A stretch of DNA of 64,000 nucleotides. Source: Neptunomonas sp. (GTDB lineage: Bacteria > Pseudomonadota > Gammaproteobacteria > Pseudomonadales > Balneatricaceae). The position numbers were made by a program, and so were the translations under genes. The notes under the pieces were generated by a model that had not been told where the DNA came from, did not search any database, and saw only the letters and a list, made by a program, of their open reading frames with translations. Location: positions 25,932 through 89,931 of the forward strand of contig NZ_JADGEV010000008.1 in assembly GCF_016744175.1 (NCBI RefSeq), read 5' to 3'. The number at the start of each line of letters is the position of its first letter. Within the stretch, counting starts at the first letter, position 1. Below, in pieces: positions 19,378 through 28,651 of the stretch.

Positions 19378-20354
19378 AGCAGAGACCACAAAAGCTCTGC
19401 GCTACTAACCACACAGATCCAGAGCATCAGACTGTGTGACACCAGTCGCATTGCACGCTTAATATCATTAGCTTGAGGAGCCTTACCCTTCCCTAATATA
19501 GGCTTATCATGCCATACACCGTGGTAACGCGTAGGTCCACCCAACAACACGCCAAGCCCACCGGCCCCTGAAGCAATAACAGGTCCACCGTTAGGACTGG
19601 CATGTGCCGCTGCTTGTTTTTTCCAGCATATAAGGGCATCAGAGCAGTTCGATAAAACTGCATAGCTCAAAGCAGTAAAACGTGCAGGCAAATAATTTAG
19701 TACATCATCTAGCTTGGCCGCAGCCCAGCCAAAATGGCAATAACGCTCGGTACGATACCCCCACATAGCATCCAAGGTATTTACAAAACGGTAGAATAAG
19801 GCACCAGCGCCCCCGGCAACTACAAACCAAAAAATGGCACCGAAAACCGCATCACTGCCATTTTCTAACACTGATTCAATCGCAGAAACTTCAATATTAA
19901 GTGCTTCTGGATCACGACTAACAATCATCGATGTATGATGGCGTGCACGTGCATCATCTTGGCAAATTAAAGCATCAGCAATAGGTTGAATGTGATCCCA
20001 TAAACTACGATGCCCAATCGCAAGGTAAAGAAGCGCCACATTAAACACACTGAGTAAGCTGATCGCCTCCCAACTGTGGGGTAATAAATAATACAAAAGC
20101 AGTGGAAGCGGCAAGCACAGCAGAACAACGGCGAGTACACCTAGCGTCTTCAGCTTTATTCCTGATACTTTTTCTACCGATATATCTACCATAAACGCAG
20201 TAGCGTTATGCTCACACGAATAAAGCGTTTTACCGTTAAATAAGCGCTCTACTCTTTGCGCAAGCAAACCAAAACCAATCAGGGGGTGCCAGCGTTTAGG
20301 CTCCCCTATAAACCAGTCGATGAGTACGCCTAAAAAGAGAGTAATGCTGATCAT
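19374..20354 (-). CDS. cbiB: Adenosylcobinamide-phosphate synthase
   Basis: CbiB (CobD in Pseudomonas) attaches aminopropanol (phosphate) to adenosylcobyric acid; integral membrane enzyme of 326 residues. Motifs include LIDWFIGEPKRWHPLIGFG at the N-terminus, SRDPEALNIEVSAIESVLEN and an HASPNGGPVIASGAGGLG segment. At least four hydrophobic segments. ATGA overlaps both with cobB/cbiA upstream and cobD downstream. Confidence 0.95.
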   Translation of the reverse strand: MISITLFLGVLIDWFIGEPKRWHPLIGFGLLAQRVERLFNGKTLYSCEHNATAFMVDISVEKVSGIKLKTLGVLAVVLLCLPLPLLLYYLLPHSWEAISLLSVFNVALLYLAIGHRSLWDHIQPIADALICQDDARARHHTSMIVSRDPEALNIEVSAIESVLENGSDAVFGAIFWFVVAGGAGALFYRFVNTLDAMWGYRTERYCHFGWAAAKLDDVLNYLPARFTALSYAVLSNCSDALICWKKQAAAHASPNGGPVIASGAGGLGVLLGGPTRYHGVWHDKPILGKGKAPQANDIKRAMRLVSHSLMLWICVVSSAELLWSLL

Positions 20355-21715
20355 TCAGGCTTGAAAAGAGCAACACAAGCATCCACTGCTGATGGGAAAT
20401 AGTGATGAATGTAACTGGCGTATAGATTTCCTTTTCTATAAACGGCTTCAGATGTTCTCGCGTAATTAGGGCACAAGCCCTGATAGTCTGATACTTCTTC
20501 TGTTTCAAAAGATGAATGGTGGTAGGTATGTCCGCGCAACGTACCTTCTGGCAAGGCAACGCTTTGCATAGCCAGCGCAGTTAAACGTGGTTGCATTGTT
20601 ACCTTACCTCTAAGAACCCCGGACATAAGCTCAGTATGCCCATTAAGATCCGTAAGTGATTCAGTGAGGTAAAGCATTCCACCACACTCAGCAATGAGAG
20701 GTTTATTTGCATTAGCATGCTCTTGAATAGACTTCTTCATTGTTTCGTTAGCAGCAAGTTTTTGTGCGAACAACTCAGGGTATCCGCCTGGTAGATAAAC
20801 GCTATCCACATTGGGTAAAGCATCATCGTGTATCGGCGAAAAGAACACTACACATGCACCTAGCCGTTTGAGCAGTGTGATGTTGGCAGGGTAGATAAAC
20901 GAAAAAGCTTCATCTTTAGCTATACCAATACGTACGCCAGCTAAACCAGCTTTTAACTCACAAGGTAAGGCATCATTAATATCAACAGAATCATTAGTTT
21001 GCGGATTTGCAGTAAAACAGACAGCAGGAGGCAACTCACTAGCCCCTGTTGTTGAGATCATTTTAGCCGCCGTATTTAGGCGTTCATCAAGGTCACCAAT
21101 TTCACTGCTTTGTAGTAGGCCCAAATGACGACTCGGAAGCTCAACATCTTTAGAGCGCTTAATGCCTCCGTACCAATGAATCGACTCAGGTAAACTGTCA
21201 CGTAATATTTCAGCATGCCGGTCACTGCCTAGGCGATTCGCCAAAACACCAGAGAACGGTAAAGTATCTTGAAATGTAGCTAAGCCATGAGCAATAGCCG
21301 CAAAGGTTTGTGCCATAGCCGAACCATCTATTACAGCTAATACCGGCACACCAAATAAACGCGCTAAGTCTGCGCCAGAAGGCGTGCCGTCGAATAGGCC
21401 CATAACACCCTCAATTAATATTAGGTCGGCCCGCGTTGCTGCATCATGTAACAAAGCACGGCTTTGCTCTTCTCCAACCATCCACAGATCCAATGCATTA
21501 ACAGGCTCACCAGAGGCTATTTCCAAAATCATAGGATCAAGAAAATCAGGCCCTGTTTTAAAAACAACGACTTTACGCCCCGCATTACGATGCAACCGTG
21601 CTAATGCAGCCGTTACCGTTGTTTTTCCTTGGCCAGATGCAGGCGCGCTAATAAATAGCGCAGGGCATAATTTAACATCGCTTGAAGGTAACGACTGAAG
21701 CAGTTGATCACTCAC
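20351..21715 (-). CDS. cobB: Cobyrinic acid a,c-diamide synthase
   Basis: CobB/CbiA, 454 residues, performs the glutamine-dependent a,c-amidation of (hydrogeno)cobyrinic acid. The N-terminal ATP-binding domain has SAPASGQGKTTVTAALAR and KTGPDFLDP; the C-terminal glutaminase domain has LIAECGGMLYL with the nucleophile Cys and a His near YASYIHHYFPS. Its presence means the operon does more than plain cobinamide salvage, although ring-building genes are not in this window. Confidence 0.95.
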   Translation of the reverse strand: MSDQLLQSLPSSDVKLCPALFISAPASGQGKTTVTAALARLHRNAGRKVVVFKTGPDFLDPMILEIASGEPVNALDLWMVGEEQSRALLHDAATRADLILIEGVMGLFDGTPSGADLARLFGVPVLAVIDGSAMAQTFAAIAHGLATFQDTLPFSGVLANRLGSDRHAEILRDSLPESIHWYGGIKRSKDVELPSRHLGLLQSSEIGDLDERLNTAAKMISTTGASELPPAVCFTANPQTNDSVDINDALPCELKAGLAGVRIGIAKDEAFSFIYPANITLLKRLGACVVFFSPIHDDALPNVDSVYLPGGYPELFAQKLAANETMKKSIQEHANANKPLIAECGGMLYLTESLTDLNGHTELMSGVLRGKVTMQPRLTALAMQSVALPEGTLRGHTYHHSSFETEEVSDYQGLCPNYARTSEAVYRKGNLYASYIHHYFPSAVDACVALFKPE

Positions 21716-22356
21716 AGCTCAACACCTTTTTGCGCTTTAATACCGGCCTGGTAAGCATGCTTTACAACCTGCATTTCAGTCACAGTATCAGCAATGTCTA
21801 TCAACGCTTGCGGTGCTCCACGACCAGTAATCACCACATGCTGATTCACAGGGCGGCTTTCAACTGCTTTAATAACTGCCTGCAAATCAACATATTGATA
21901 CTTCAGCGCAATATTAAGTTCATCAAGTACAACTAAGGCAATATCATCATCATTGAGCAGCTCTTCAGATTGCTTCCACGCTTTAGTGGCCGCTGCAATA
22001 TCACGCTCTTTATCTTGTGTTTCCCAGGTAAAACCTTCACCCATAACGTAGTACTGCACTTCTGGAAAGCGCCTAAAGAAAGCTTCTTCACCTGTACTAA
22101 AAGCACCTTTAATAAACTGAACAACACCGACCTGCATATCATGACCTAATGCACGTGCGACCATACCAAAAGCAGAACTACTTTTACCTTTACCATTTCC
22201 GGTATGAACAAGACAGACACCACGATCTTGATCAGCACGAGCAATCGACTGATCTATCACCTCTTTTTTACGCTTCATACGTGCTAGATAACGAGCCTCG
22301 CGTTGCTGTGCTTCAGGCTTTGTTTTATCTGATTCAGAAAAGCTTTTATCGCTCAT
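21712..22356 (-). CDS. cobO: Corrinoid adenosyltransferase (CobA/CobO/BtuR)
   Basis: ATP:cob(I)alamin adenosyltransferase that adds the upper adenosyl ligand. The 214-residue protein has the P-loop VHTGNGKGKSSSAFGM, the FIKGAFSTGEE segment and VVLDELNIALKY, all typical of the CobA family. An extra basic N-terminal segment of about 40 residues is common in the group. ATGA overlaps on both sides. Confidence 0.96.
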   Translation of the reverse strand: MSDKSFSESDKTKPEAQQREARYLARMKRKKEVIDQSIARADQDRGVCLVHTGNGKGKSSSAFGMVARALGHDMQVGVVQFIKGAFSTGEEAFFRRFPEVQYYVMGEGFTWETQDKERDIAAATKAWKQSEELLNDDDIALVVLDELNIALKYQYVDLQAVIKAVESRPVNQHVVITGRGAPQALIDIADTVTEMQVVKHAYQAGIKAQKGVEL

Positions 22357-22931
22357 AATGTTTCAGCTCCTGAATGGCGCGGACGGTTAAACCAGCTTAA
22401 AAATAGGTGCACTGCAATAGCACAACCTACATAGAAAAAAACAGCTTCAAACTGAGAAGGGGTATATTTAATGAGACGGTTAACCATTTCAGCCATTGTT
22501 GGATCTGTAAATCGACCAGAGTAAAAGTAGAAACTACCACTTGAAATCACCTGACAAACAACTGTACCTAATATCAAGCTACCAACAAGCACCGGTAAAC
22601 TACTCCACTGTTCCTGATGACGCTTAGCATACCAACGGCCTGCCAACCACATCGATGCATACGCTGGAACTAGCATGATGTAAGTTGGGGTTACACAAAA
22701 CGAACTAACGCCACCAAAGGTGATCGCTGCAAAATCTAACAGAAACGCTTCTAAAATCAGTAACGGAAAGGACCACAAAGGTTTAAGGTAAATACCTGCC
22801 AGAAAAAATACAGCCCACGATGCACTTGGCAAATGGTCGATGGATGCAAAATGATGACCACGGGTTACCGCCATCAGCAAAATCAAAAACGCACCGATTA
22901 TTAGTTGTGACCGTTGTTGTATATTTATCAT
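22353..22931 (-). CDS. Membrane protein of the B12 operon, function unknown
   Basis: A 192-residue integral membrane protein with about six hydrophobic segments (near 10-23, 37-50, 54-72, 78-97, 113-133 and 163-181). A short histidine cluster, TRGHHFASIDHLP, follows the first segment. It sits between btuB and cobO in the riboswitch-controlled operon and overlaps cobO by 4 bp, so a role in corrinoid, cobalt or lower-ligand handling is likely (inference). Size and topology are like ECF transporter S components, but I see no ATPase or EcfT gene here. I cannot name the family. Confidence 0.8.
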   Translation of the reverse strand: MINIQQRSQLIIGAFLILLMAVTRGHHFASIDHLPSASWAVFFLAGIYLKPLWSFPLLILEAFLLDFAAITFGGVSSFCVTPTYIMLVPAYASMWLAGRWYAKRHQEQWSSLPVLVGSLILGTVVCQVISSGSFYFYSGRFTDPTMAEMVNRLIKYTPSQFEAVFFYVGCAIAVHLFLSWFNRPRHSGAETL

Positions 22932-22996
22932 GGCAGATATCTCTTAATTAAGTGGTATTAATAGAAGCGCTACTAAGCTAACAACCTCTAATGAAT

Positions 22997-24799
22997 TTAC
23001 TGAGGCTGATAAGCCAAGGTAAACAAGGCAGTTAAACCGGATTGGTTATACCCACTAACGGTTTGATACTCTTTATCGAACAAATTGCTAAGCTTGGTTC
23101 GAACTTGCCATGCGGGTGCTATTTTATAAGCAGCACGCAAATCAACAGTAGCAAAGCCATCTAAAGAATTTGTGTTGCTATCGTTGGTGTAACGACGGCC
23201 TTCAGCATGCAATGTTGCACCTAAAGAAAGCGCCCCAAAATCACGATCAACGTTAATATTTGCAATCTTATTCGCACGGCGTTTAAGACGATTTCCTTTA
23301 TTAACACCGCTGAGATTTTCAGGATCGATGAAAGATACGTTTCCGCTTAATAACCACTGCTGCCACTGGTAATCAGCACTTACTTCCACACCACGAATAC
23401 GTGCTGAGTTGATATTACTGGGTACCCAAACTCCCGTAGCATTATCCCAAGCAATCATATTTTCAAACGTAGTTTGGTAAAGCGATGTTTGCCAATTAAC
23501 ACCTTGGTTTTTACCTCTAAGACTCAGCTCGTATGAATCAGACTCTTCTGGTACTAAATCAGCATTACCACTATTAGGGTAATAAAGGTCATTAAATGAT
23601 GGGGCTTTAAAGGCGGTACCATAGGAAGCGACAAGGCTCATATCATCAGTAAGCGGAATTCCCCAAGCAACGCCTCCAGTAGTGTGTGAGCCAAACTGTT
23701 CATTATCATCCACGCGTGCGCTGAACTGTAAATCTGACTGGCCCAGTGTTAACTGGTACTGAGCAAAGCCTGCCCAGTTATCACGTTCTGTTTCAGCATA
23801 GGCGTTACTTGACTCAACCTGATCATTTAAATAGTCCAAACCAAAAATCAATTGATTGCCATCACCGATAAGAACATCATTTTGAATGGTGAAAGAATCA
23901 CGTGTCGTTTCAAAACGGCTATTGAACGCACTTCCAGAAAATGTCTTACTTTGATTCAAACTTCGACCAGCAGACACGTTAATAAGCCACGCATCAGAAA
24001 CAGCAACTGTACCCCGCGCACCCAGCACCTTAGTTAACGCATCACTACGGTCTGTATATCCATCGTATTCATTTTCCGAATCAGTGAAGGAGAAGAAACC
24101 TTCCACTTCATGACCTCCATCAAACCGCTGTCCTAGCTTAAGCTGCAAACCTTTGTTGTGATATCCATCATCATCACTATCACCCGTCGTTTTTGCATCA
24201 AACCCATCAGTGGTAATACCCGATGCCGTTACATTAAACCACCGGTTTTGATCACCTGCTTGCAAACCAATCTCAGCCAGTGAAGTACCGTCTGATCCAG
24301 CAGAAATAGTAAAAGAAGGTGCTAGCTTACCCGCGCCACGACGAGTGAATATTTGAATAACACCACCGGCAGCATCAGAACCATATAAAGAGGAACGCGG
24401 GCCACGAACTATTTCTATACGCTCAACCTGACTAAGGTTAAGCTCCTCAACACTAACCTGACCTAGCGTAGCAGAGCCGACACGAACACCATCAATCAAT
24501 ATCAGCAGGTCTTTAGTTGATGTGCCACGCAAATAAATACTACTCGCTTTCCCGATACCACCACTGTTGGTAACCATTACCCCTGGTGTTTTTTGCAATA
24601 TATCAGCTACAGTAATTGCCTGTGAACGCTCAATATTTTCACGCGTAATCAAGGTAACTGAAGCAAGTGTTTCATCTACAGATTGAGCAGTACGAGAAGC
24701 CGTAACTAATACTTCATTAAGATTAGTTGCCTGCTGAGCGGCAGCTAAAGAGGAGTAGCAACACGCTGTTGCTAGAACAGTGTAGGAAAATTTTTTCAT
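22997..24799 (-). CDS. btuB: TonB-dependent vitamin B12 receptor
   Basis: Outer-membrane corrinoid receptor of 600 residues. A signal peptide (MKKFSYTVLATACCYSSLAAA) is followed by a TonB box-like LNEVLVTASR, the plug domain (VADILQKTPGVMV, LRGTSTKDLLILIDGVRV, VERIEIVRGPRSSLYGSDA) and a 22-strand barrel ending LAYQPQ. I start at ATG 24799, which begins the signal peptide; the frame is open to 24838 but those residues do not fit an export signal. No good Shine-Dalgarno precedes 24799. First gene of the operon, behind a cobalamin riboswitch. Confidence 0.93.
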   Translation of the reverse strand: MKKFSYTVLATACCYSSLAAAQQATNLNEVLVTASRTAQSVDETLASVTLITRENIERSQAITVADILQKTPGVMVTNSGGIGKASSIYLRGTSTKDLLILIDGVRVGSATLGQVSVEELNLSQVERIEIVRGPRSSLYGSDAAGGVIQIFTRRGAGKLAPSFTISAGSDGTSLAEIGLQAGDQNRWFNVTASGITTDGFDAKTTGDSDDDGYHNKGLQLKLGQRFDGGHEVEGFFSFTDSENEYDGYTDRSDALTKVLGARGTVAVSDAWLINVSAGRSLNQSKTFSGSAFNSRFETTRDSFTIQNDVLIGDGNQLIFGLDYLNDQVESSNAYAETERDNWAGFAQYQLTLGQSDLQFSARVDDNEQFGSHTTGGVAWGIPLTDDMSLVASYGTAFKAPSFNDLYYPNSGNADLVPEESDSYELSLRGKNQGVNWQTSLYQTTFENMIAWDNATGVWVPSNINSARIRGVEVSADYQWQQWLLSGNVSFIDPENLSGVNKGNRLKRRANKIANINVDRDFGALSLGATLHAEGRRYTNDSNTNSLDGFATVDLRAAYKIAPAWQVRTKLSNLFDKEYQTVSGYNQSGLTALFTLAYQPQ

Positions 24800-24947
24800 G
24801 AGTCTGATAGTGTCCTGTACGTGCCCGCCGCACGCCAATTAAATTAACGGCACTAACGAACAGGAATGAACAGAAACACCACAACCGCAAAGCATGAACT
24901 AGCCAATGGACTAGAGCAGAAAATACAGAAATGTGCTGCCGTTGCAT
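24723..24947 (-). CDS. Possible leader ORF between riboswitch and btuB
   Basis: A 74-codon ORF begins 35 bases after the aptamer, with GGAGG (24952-24956) four bases before its ATG at 24945-24947. It would overlap the btuB start by 77 bp in another frame. The predicted peptide has one hydrophobic stretch (around residues 20-40) and several His and Cys but no family I recognise. It may be a translated leader, or merely chance; the clear ribosome site is the only support. Confidence 0.25.
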   Translation of the reverse strand: MQRQHISVFSALVHWLVHALRLWCFCSFLFVSAVNLIGVRRARTGHYQTHEKIFLHCSSNSVLLLLFSCRSAGN

Positions 24948-24974
24948 TAGCCCTCCGCTATGCCGACTGAGTAG

Positions 24975-25150
24975 TGTTTGAGGCCGGTCTCCGGACTTTC
25001 GAGAGGATGACTATCCCAACATTACGCCTTCCCATGTATGACACAGTGGCTTTTGTAATGTCTTAACTCGATTACCGTTGCGGGGGCAGTGTTGGCTTTG
25101 CTTACAAAAAATGCAGTACGCACCAACTTCCCGTTTAAAATCCTGCTTTA
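24975..25150 (-). ncRNA. Cobalamin riboswitch
   Basis: The conserved blocks of the adenosylcobalamin aptamer appear in order on the minus strand: AACGGGAA (25128-25135 side), GGTG (25121-25124), CTGCCCCCGCAACGGTAA (25072-25089), the B12 box GCCACTG (25044-25050), GGGAAGG (about 25026-25032) and AGTCCGGAGACCGGCC (24982-24997). A hairpin AATCCTG...CAGGATT sits just 5' of the aptamer. It should lower expression of btuB and the cob operon when B12 is plentiful, as known for this class. Confidence 0.95.
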
Positions 25151-25274
25151 CAACAGGATTACCAAAAACTGAGTGCATTCTAGGGAGATGAATCGGTGGG
25201 GTCAACATCAAAAGTCATGAATAAATTTAACGAACTATCACGCTCTATTCATCTATGATTTTTATCAAGACGGA

Positions 25275-25302
25275 CAAAAAACAAGCGCGTAGGACGCGCT
25301 TG
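25275..25302 (-). terminator. Terminator of the acyl-CoA ligase gene
   Basis: On the minus strand CAAGCGCG-TCCTA-CGCGCTTG followed by TTTTTTG, 55 bp after the ligase stop and upstream of the riboswitch. It insulates the B12 operon from the ligase transcript. Confidence 0.9.
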
Positions 25303-25356
25303 AAAGAAGGTGAAGATTATACGAACAATTTACGTGCTCAAATTGCTCGTGCTTTA

Positions 25357-27000
25357 TCAGCTATCAACTTGATCACGAATTAGTTTTTTATTTATCTTAC
25401 CGACACTGGTTTTTGGTATCTCATCAACAATCGTGACTCGCTCAGGAATTGCCCATTTAGCAATTTGACCACTCTCAACATATTGCTGAAGATGCTGCTT
25501 AATATCATTAGCATCAATAGAGTGCCCTTCTGCGGGAACAATCATCGCAAATGGACGCTCACCCCATCGGGCATCGGGCACACCAACAACCGCCACCTGA
25601 CTAACAGTACTACTCTGGCTAATTAGGTTTTCTAATTCCAGAGAAGAGATCCACTCACCGCCGGTCTTAATTACATCCTTGATGCGATCTTTAATTTCTA
25701 ACGTACCATCGGGTGAGATCGAAGCCACATCACCAGTATGCAGCCAGCCGTTTGCCCATAATTCATCACTCTTTTCGGGTTCTTTGTAATAGCCCTGCGT
25801 CAACCAAGGCGCACGTACAACGACTTCACCCATTGCCTCACCATCATGGACAACTTCGTTACCGGCAGGATCTACAATACGCAAATCAACCAAACCAACC
25901 GGCACACCTGTTTTAATCCTTTCTGCCATTTGCTCTTCCATTGGTTGAGCAAGGTCATCATGGTGTAGGTATGTAGCCGTTAATAGCGGGCATGTTTCTG
26001 ACATTCCATACGCGGTATAAAACTGAATACCACGCTCTGCCATATGCTTAGCCATACCTAAAGTAGGTGCGCTACCACCGGTCAGCATCTTCCAACCTGT
26101 TAGGTCTGTAGTCTTAGCCGCATCACTATCAAGAATCATTTGCAGCACAGTAGGTACGCCATGCGAGAAAGTCACCTTTTCTCGGGCAAACAATTCAACC
26201 AATTTATTAGGTTCATAACGACCTGGATAGACCTGTTTAAGTCCTAGCATTGTTGCCGCATAAGGAACTCCCCATGCATGCACATGGAACATCGGAGTCA
26301 TTGGCATATAAACATCATTTGAGCGCAATAAAGGCTGGCCTTCGTAGCAACCTAACGTCGCGGCCATATTTAGCGTATGCAACACTAATTGGCGGTGTGA
26401 AAAGTAAACTCCTTTAGGGTTACCTGTAGTACCGGTAGTGTAAAAAGTGGTGGCTATTGAGTTCTCATCAAAATCCGGGAAATCATATTTATCTGATGCT
26501 TTAGCTAATAAGGCTTCATACTCGCCCAAGGTATTTAAACTGGTGTCTGCCGCAACGGCTTTATCTGATAGTTGTACATAACCTCTTACACTTGGAATTT
26601 GCTCACCAAACTGCTCAGCCAACATTAAAAAATCATCATGCACCAGCACATAGTTATCTTCGGCATGGTCCATCGTGTATATAATTTGATCTAGACTCAA
26701 ACGGACATTCACATGATGCAGCACAGCACCAATCATCGGCACTGCAAAGTAAGCTTCTAAATAACGATGACTATCCCAATCCATTACTGCCACCGTATCA
26801 CCTGCCTGCACTCCTGCTTGCGTTAATACATTGGCCAACTTAGAGATACGCTGGTTGAGTGTTTTATAGTCATAACGTAAAACATCACTGTAAACAATTT
26901 CGTGATTGGGTTCATAGCGCTGGCCAGAAAGCAGCAAGCTTTTAATTAACAATGGAGATGGGTGAGCATTTTGAGAGGGAGTGAGTATTTTTGTTTTCAT
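25357..27000 (-). CDS. AMP-forming acyl-CoA ligase (medium/long-chain type)
   Basis: ANL-superfamily enzyme of 547 residues that activates a carboxylic acid to its CoA ester via an acyl-AMP. Motifs: P-loop-like FYTTGTTGNPKGVYFSH, TAYGMSETCP, hinge region WLHTGDVASISPDGTLEIKDR and the catalytic C-terminal Lys in PKTSVGKINKK. It resembles AlkK-type fatty acid and DmdB-type (methylmercaptopropionate) ligases; substrate cannot be decided from sequence. Single-gene unit with its own terminator. Confidence 0.88.
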   Translation of the reverse strand: MKTKILTPSQNAHPSPLLIKSLLLSGQRYEPNHEIVYSDVLRYDYKTLNQRISKLANVLTQAGVQAGDTVAVMDWDSHRYLEAYFAVPMIGAVLHHVNVRLSLDQIIYTMDHAEDNYVLVHDDFLMLAEQFGEQIPSVRGYVQLSDKAVAADTSLNTLGEYEALLAKASDKYDFPDFDENSIATTFYTTGTTGNPKGVYFSHRQLVLHTLNMAATLGCYEGQPLLRSNDVYMPMTPMFHVHAWGVPYAATMLGLKQVYPGRYEPNKLVELFAREKVTFSHGVPTVLQMILDSDAAKTTDLTGWKMLTGGSAPTLGMAKHMAERGIQFYTAYGMSETCPLLTATYLHHDDLAQPMEEQMAERIKTGVPVGLVDLRIVDPAGNEVVHDGEAMGEVVVRAPWLTQGYYKEPEKSDELWANGWLHTGDVASISPDGTLEIKDRIKDVIKTGGEWISSLELENLISQSSTVSQVAVVGVPDARWGERPFAMIVPAEGHSIDANDIKQHLQQYVESGQIAKWAIPERVTIVDEIPKTSVGKINKKLIRDQVDS

Positions 27001-27334
27001 TATCTAGGCCTGTTGTTTTTATTGTGTCCTTCTGAAACCGACGTTTTATAGCCAAACACGTCGCTCAACAAAGAATAAGTAGATACACTTATTCTGGTCG
27101 TATTACAGCCACACTCACAATAACAAAACAGGTCAAAGTTGTAACATTTTTATTCAGTGATTTATCGGTAAGCACAATAAACGTAGATAACCACTGGACC
27201 ACTACCCTTCCTAAAGCATATAAAAAGCTGCTTTTTGTGGCACTAAAACGCAACCACAAAAAACAGCGAGCCTCACGGCTAACCTGCTGATTTAACGCAT
27301 CAGCACGAGCGCAACACCTTCTAGTAGTTCCCCG
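27001..27334. other. Intergenic region with a weak hairpin
   Basis: No gene seen. Near 27225-27270 GCTGCTTTTTGTGG pairs imperfectly with CCACAAAAAACAGC. On the minus strand AGCAGGTTAGCCGTGAGGCTCGCT followed by a T run (about 27262-27287) may end the lipoprotein transcript. The rest presumably holds the ligase promoter. Confidence 0.35.
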
Positions 27335-27712
27335 TTAAGGGGGAGGCGACAGTGGCGGTGAAAGAACCGCTGCCGGATCAACTGGGATTTTAACCCCAGT
27401 GCTTGCATCGTAAGGAAAACCCGTTGGTATAATATGCACATTCGTTGGGCAGCTAATTAACGCAGCTAGACCAAGAATCATTCCTTCACCTCCCGCGCCA
27501 TAGCCACCCACAGAGATAGCCTTACAGCCAACAGTCTGAGATCTATTAATGGCTAATTGAAGTTCCTGAGCTGCATCAGCACCCGTAGCGGATGATTCGC
27601 CAATGACAACAAAACTCTTGGTCGGGCCCGTAGACACGGGATTATGTTGGCATCCAGTAATGAAGATAGCCGAAGCTATGAGTGACGCAACGCCTATTGA
27701 TCTCGTATTCAT
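27335..27712 (-). CDS. Small lipoprotein of unknown function
   Basis: A 125-residue predicted lipoprotein: signal peptide MNTRSIGVASLIASAIF and lipobox ITGC at about residues 18-21. The mature part contains KSFVVIGESSATGADAAQ, glycine-rich GGYGAGGEGM and a Pro-rich end (SPPLSPPP). The start at ATG 27712 is preceded by GGAGGT with a 4-base spacer, better than the ORF start 12 bases upstream. No family recognised. Confidence 0.8.
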   Translation of the reverse strand: MNTRSIGVASLIASAIFITGCQHNPVSTGPTKSFVVIGESSATGADAAQELQLAINRSQTVGCKAISVGGYGAGGEGMILGLAALISCPTNVHIIPTGFPYDASTGVKIPVDPAAVLSPPLSPPP

Positions 27713-27955
27713 AATTACCTCCAAAGATAATTTGATGATACTTATCGCATCGTTATGTGGTTATTAACTCAGTCGTTAAAATTACTTATTTAAACACCTC
27801 CTGTTTGCCAGTATACAACATCCTAATAAATTGTATTTTCTTAGCTATATATGACCGGACCCTACCAACTTTGTAAATAAGTAAAGATGACAGTATCCGC
27901 AATACCGTACACTAAACCGTATCTAGAACGTCACTAATAATAAAAGGAATGCCAT

Positions 27956-28504
27956 ATGCTACTGAACACTCCCCTCTGTGATTTTGGCTGGCAAGCAGTA
28001 AACTTCACACTAAAAGACCCTACTGGGCGCTCTTTTGAAATGAAGGACTACTTAGGAGACAACGGTCTACTTATCGCCTTCATCTGTAACCATTGCCCTT
28101 ATGTAAAAGCGATAGGAGAACGGTTCGCTCAAGACACAAACGATCTCATGGCCGAGGGCATTAATGTCATTGCGGTAATGTCCAACGACTATCATCATGT
28201 TACTGCTGATAGCCCTGAGAATATGATTCGTTTTGCTGACAATTATGGATTTAAATTCCCCTATCTTATTGATGAAAACCAATCAGTGGGCAAAGCTTAC
28301 GGCGCCGTATGCACGCCTGATTTTTTTGGATTCAATAAAGGTGGCGGTTTGCAATATCGCGGCAGACTCGACAATGCCAACATGAAAAACACAACTGAAC
28401 GTAGTAAAGAGCTCGTCACTGCAATGCGCCAAATTGCTGCAACCGGTAAAGGCCCAACTGAGCAGTTTGCATCAATGGGCTGTTCTATTAAATGGAATGA
28501 GTAA
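27956..28504 (+). CDS. Thioredoxin-fold protein (AhpC/TSA-like)
   Basis: A 182-residue thioredoxin-fold protein with CNHCPYVKAIGERF carrying the CxxC motif and LIDENQSVGKAYGAVCTPDFFGF with the cis-Pro region. It belongs to the group annotated as thioredoxin-family or peroxiredoxin-like redox proteins; the substrate is unknown. No signal peptide, so cytoplasmic. AAGGAA Shine-Dalgarno before ATG 27956. Monocistronic. Confidence 0.87.
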   Translation: MLLNTPLCDFGWQAVNFTLKDPTGRSFEMKDYLGDNGLLIAFICNHCPYVKAIGERFAQDTNDLMAEGINVIAVMSNDYHHVTADSPENMIRFADNYGFKFPYLIDENQSVGKAYGAVCTPDFFGFNKGGGLQYRGRLDNANMKNTTERSKELVTAMRQIAATGKGPTEQFASMGCSIKWNE

Positions 28505-28651
28505 GACCTATTAAATGAACGTGCTACTAACTGTACTAAGGTTTGTTCAACATGATGAAAAATCATTATCGCTTTAAGACGACCAAAACAATGTTTTGGC
28601 CGTACCCACTTTTATAGCAATTGGTTCAATGCTTGCTTATGTTTCTGAGTG

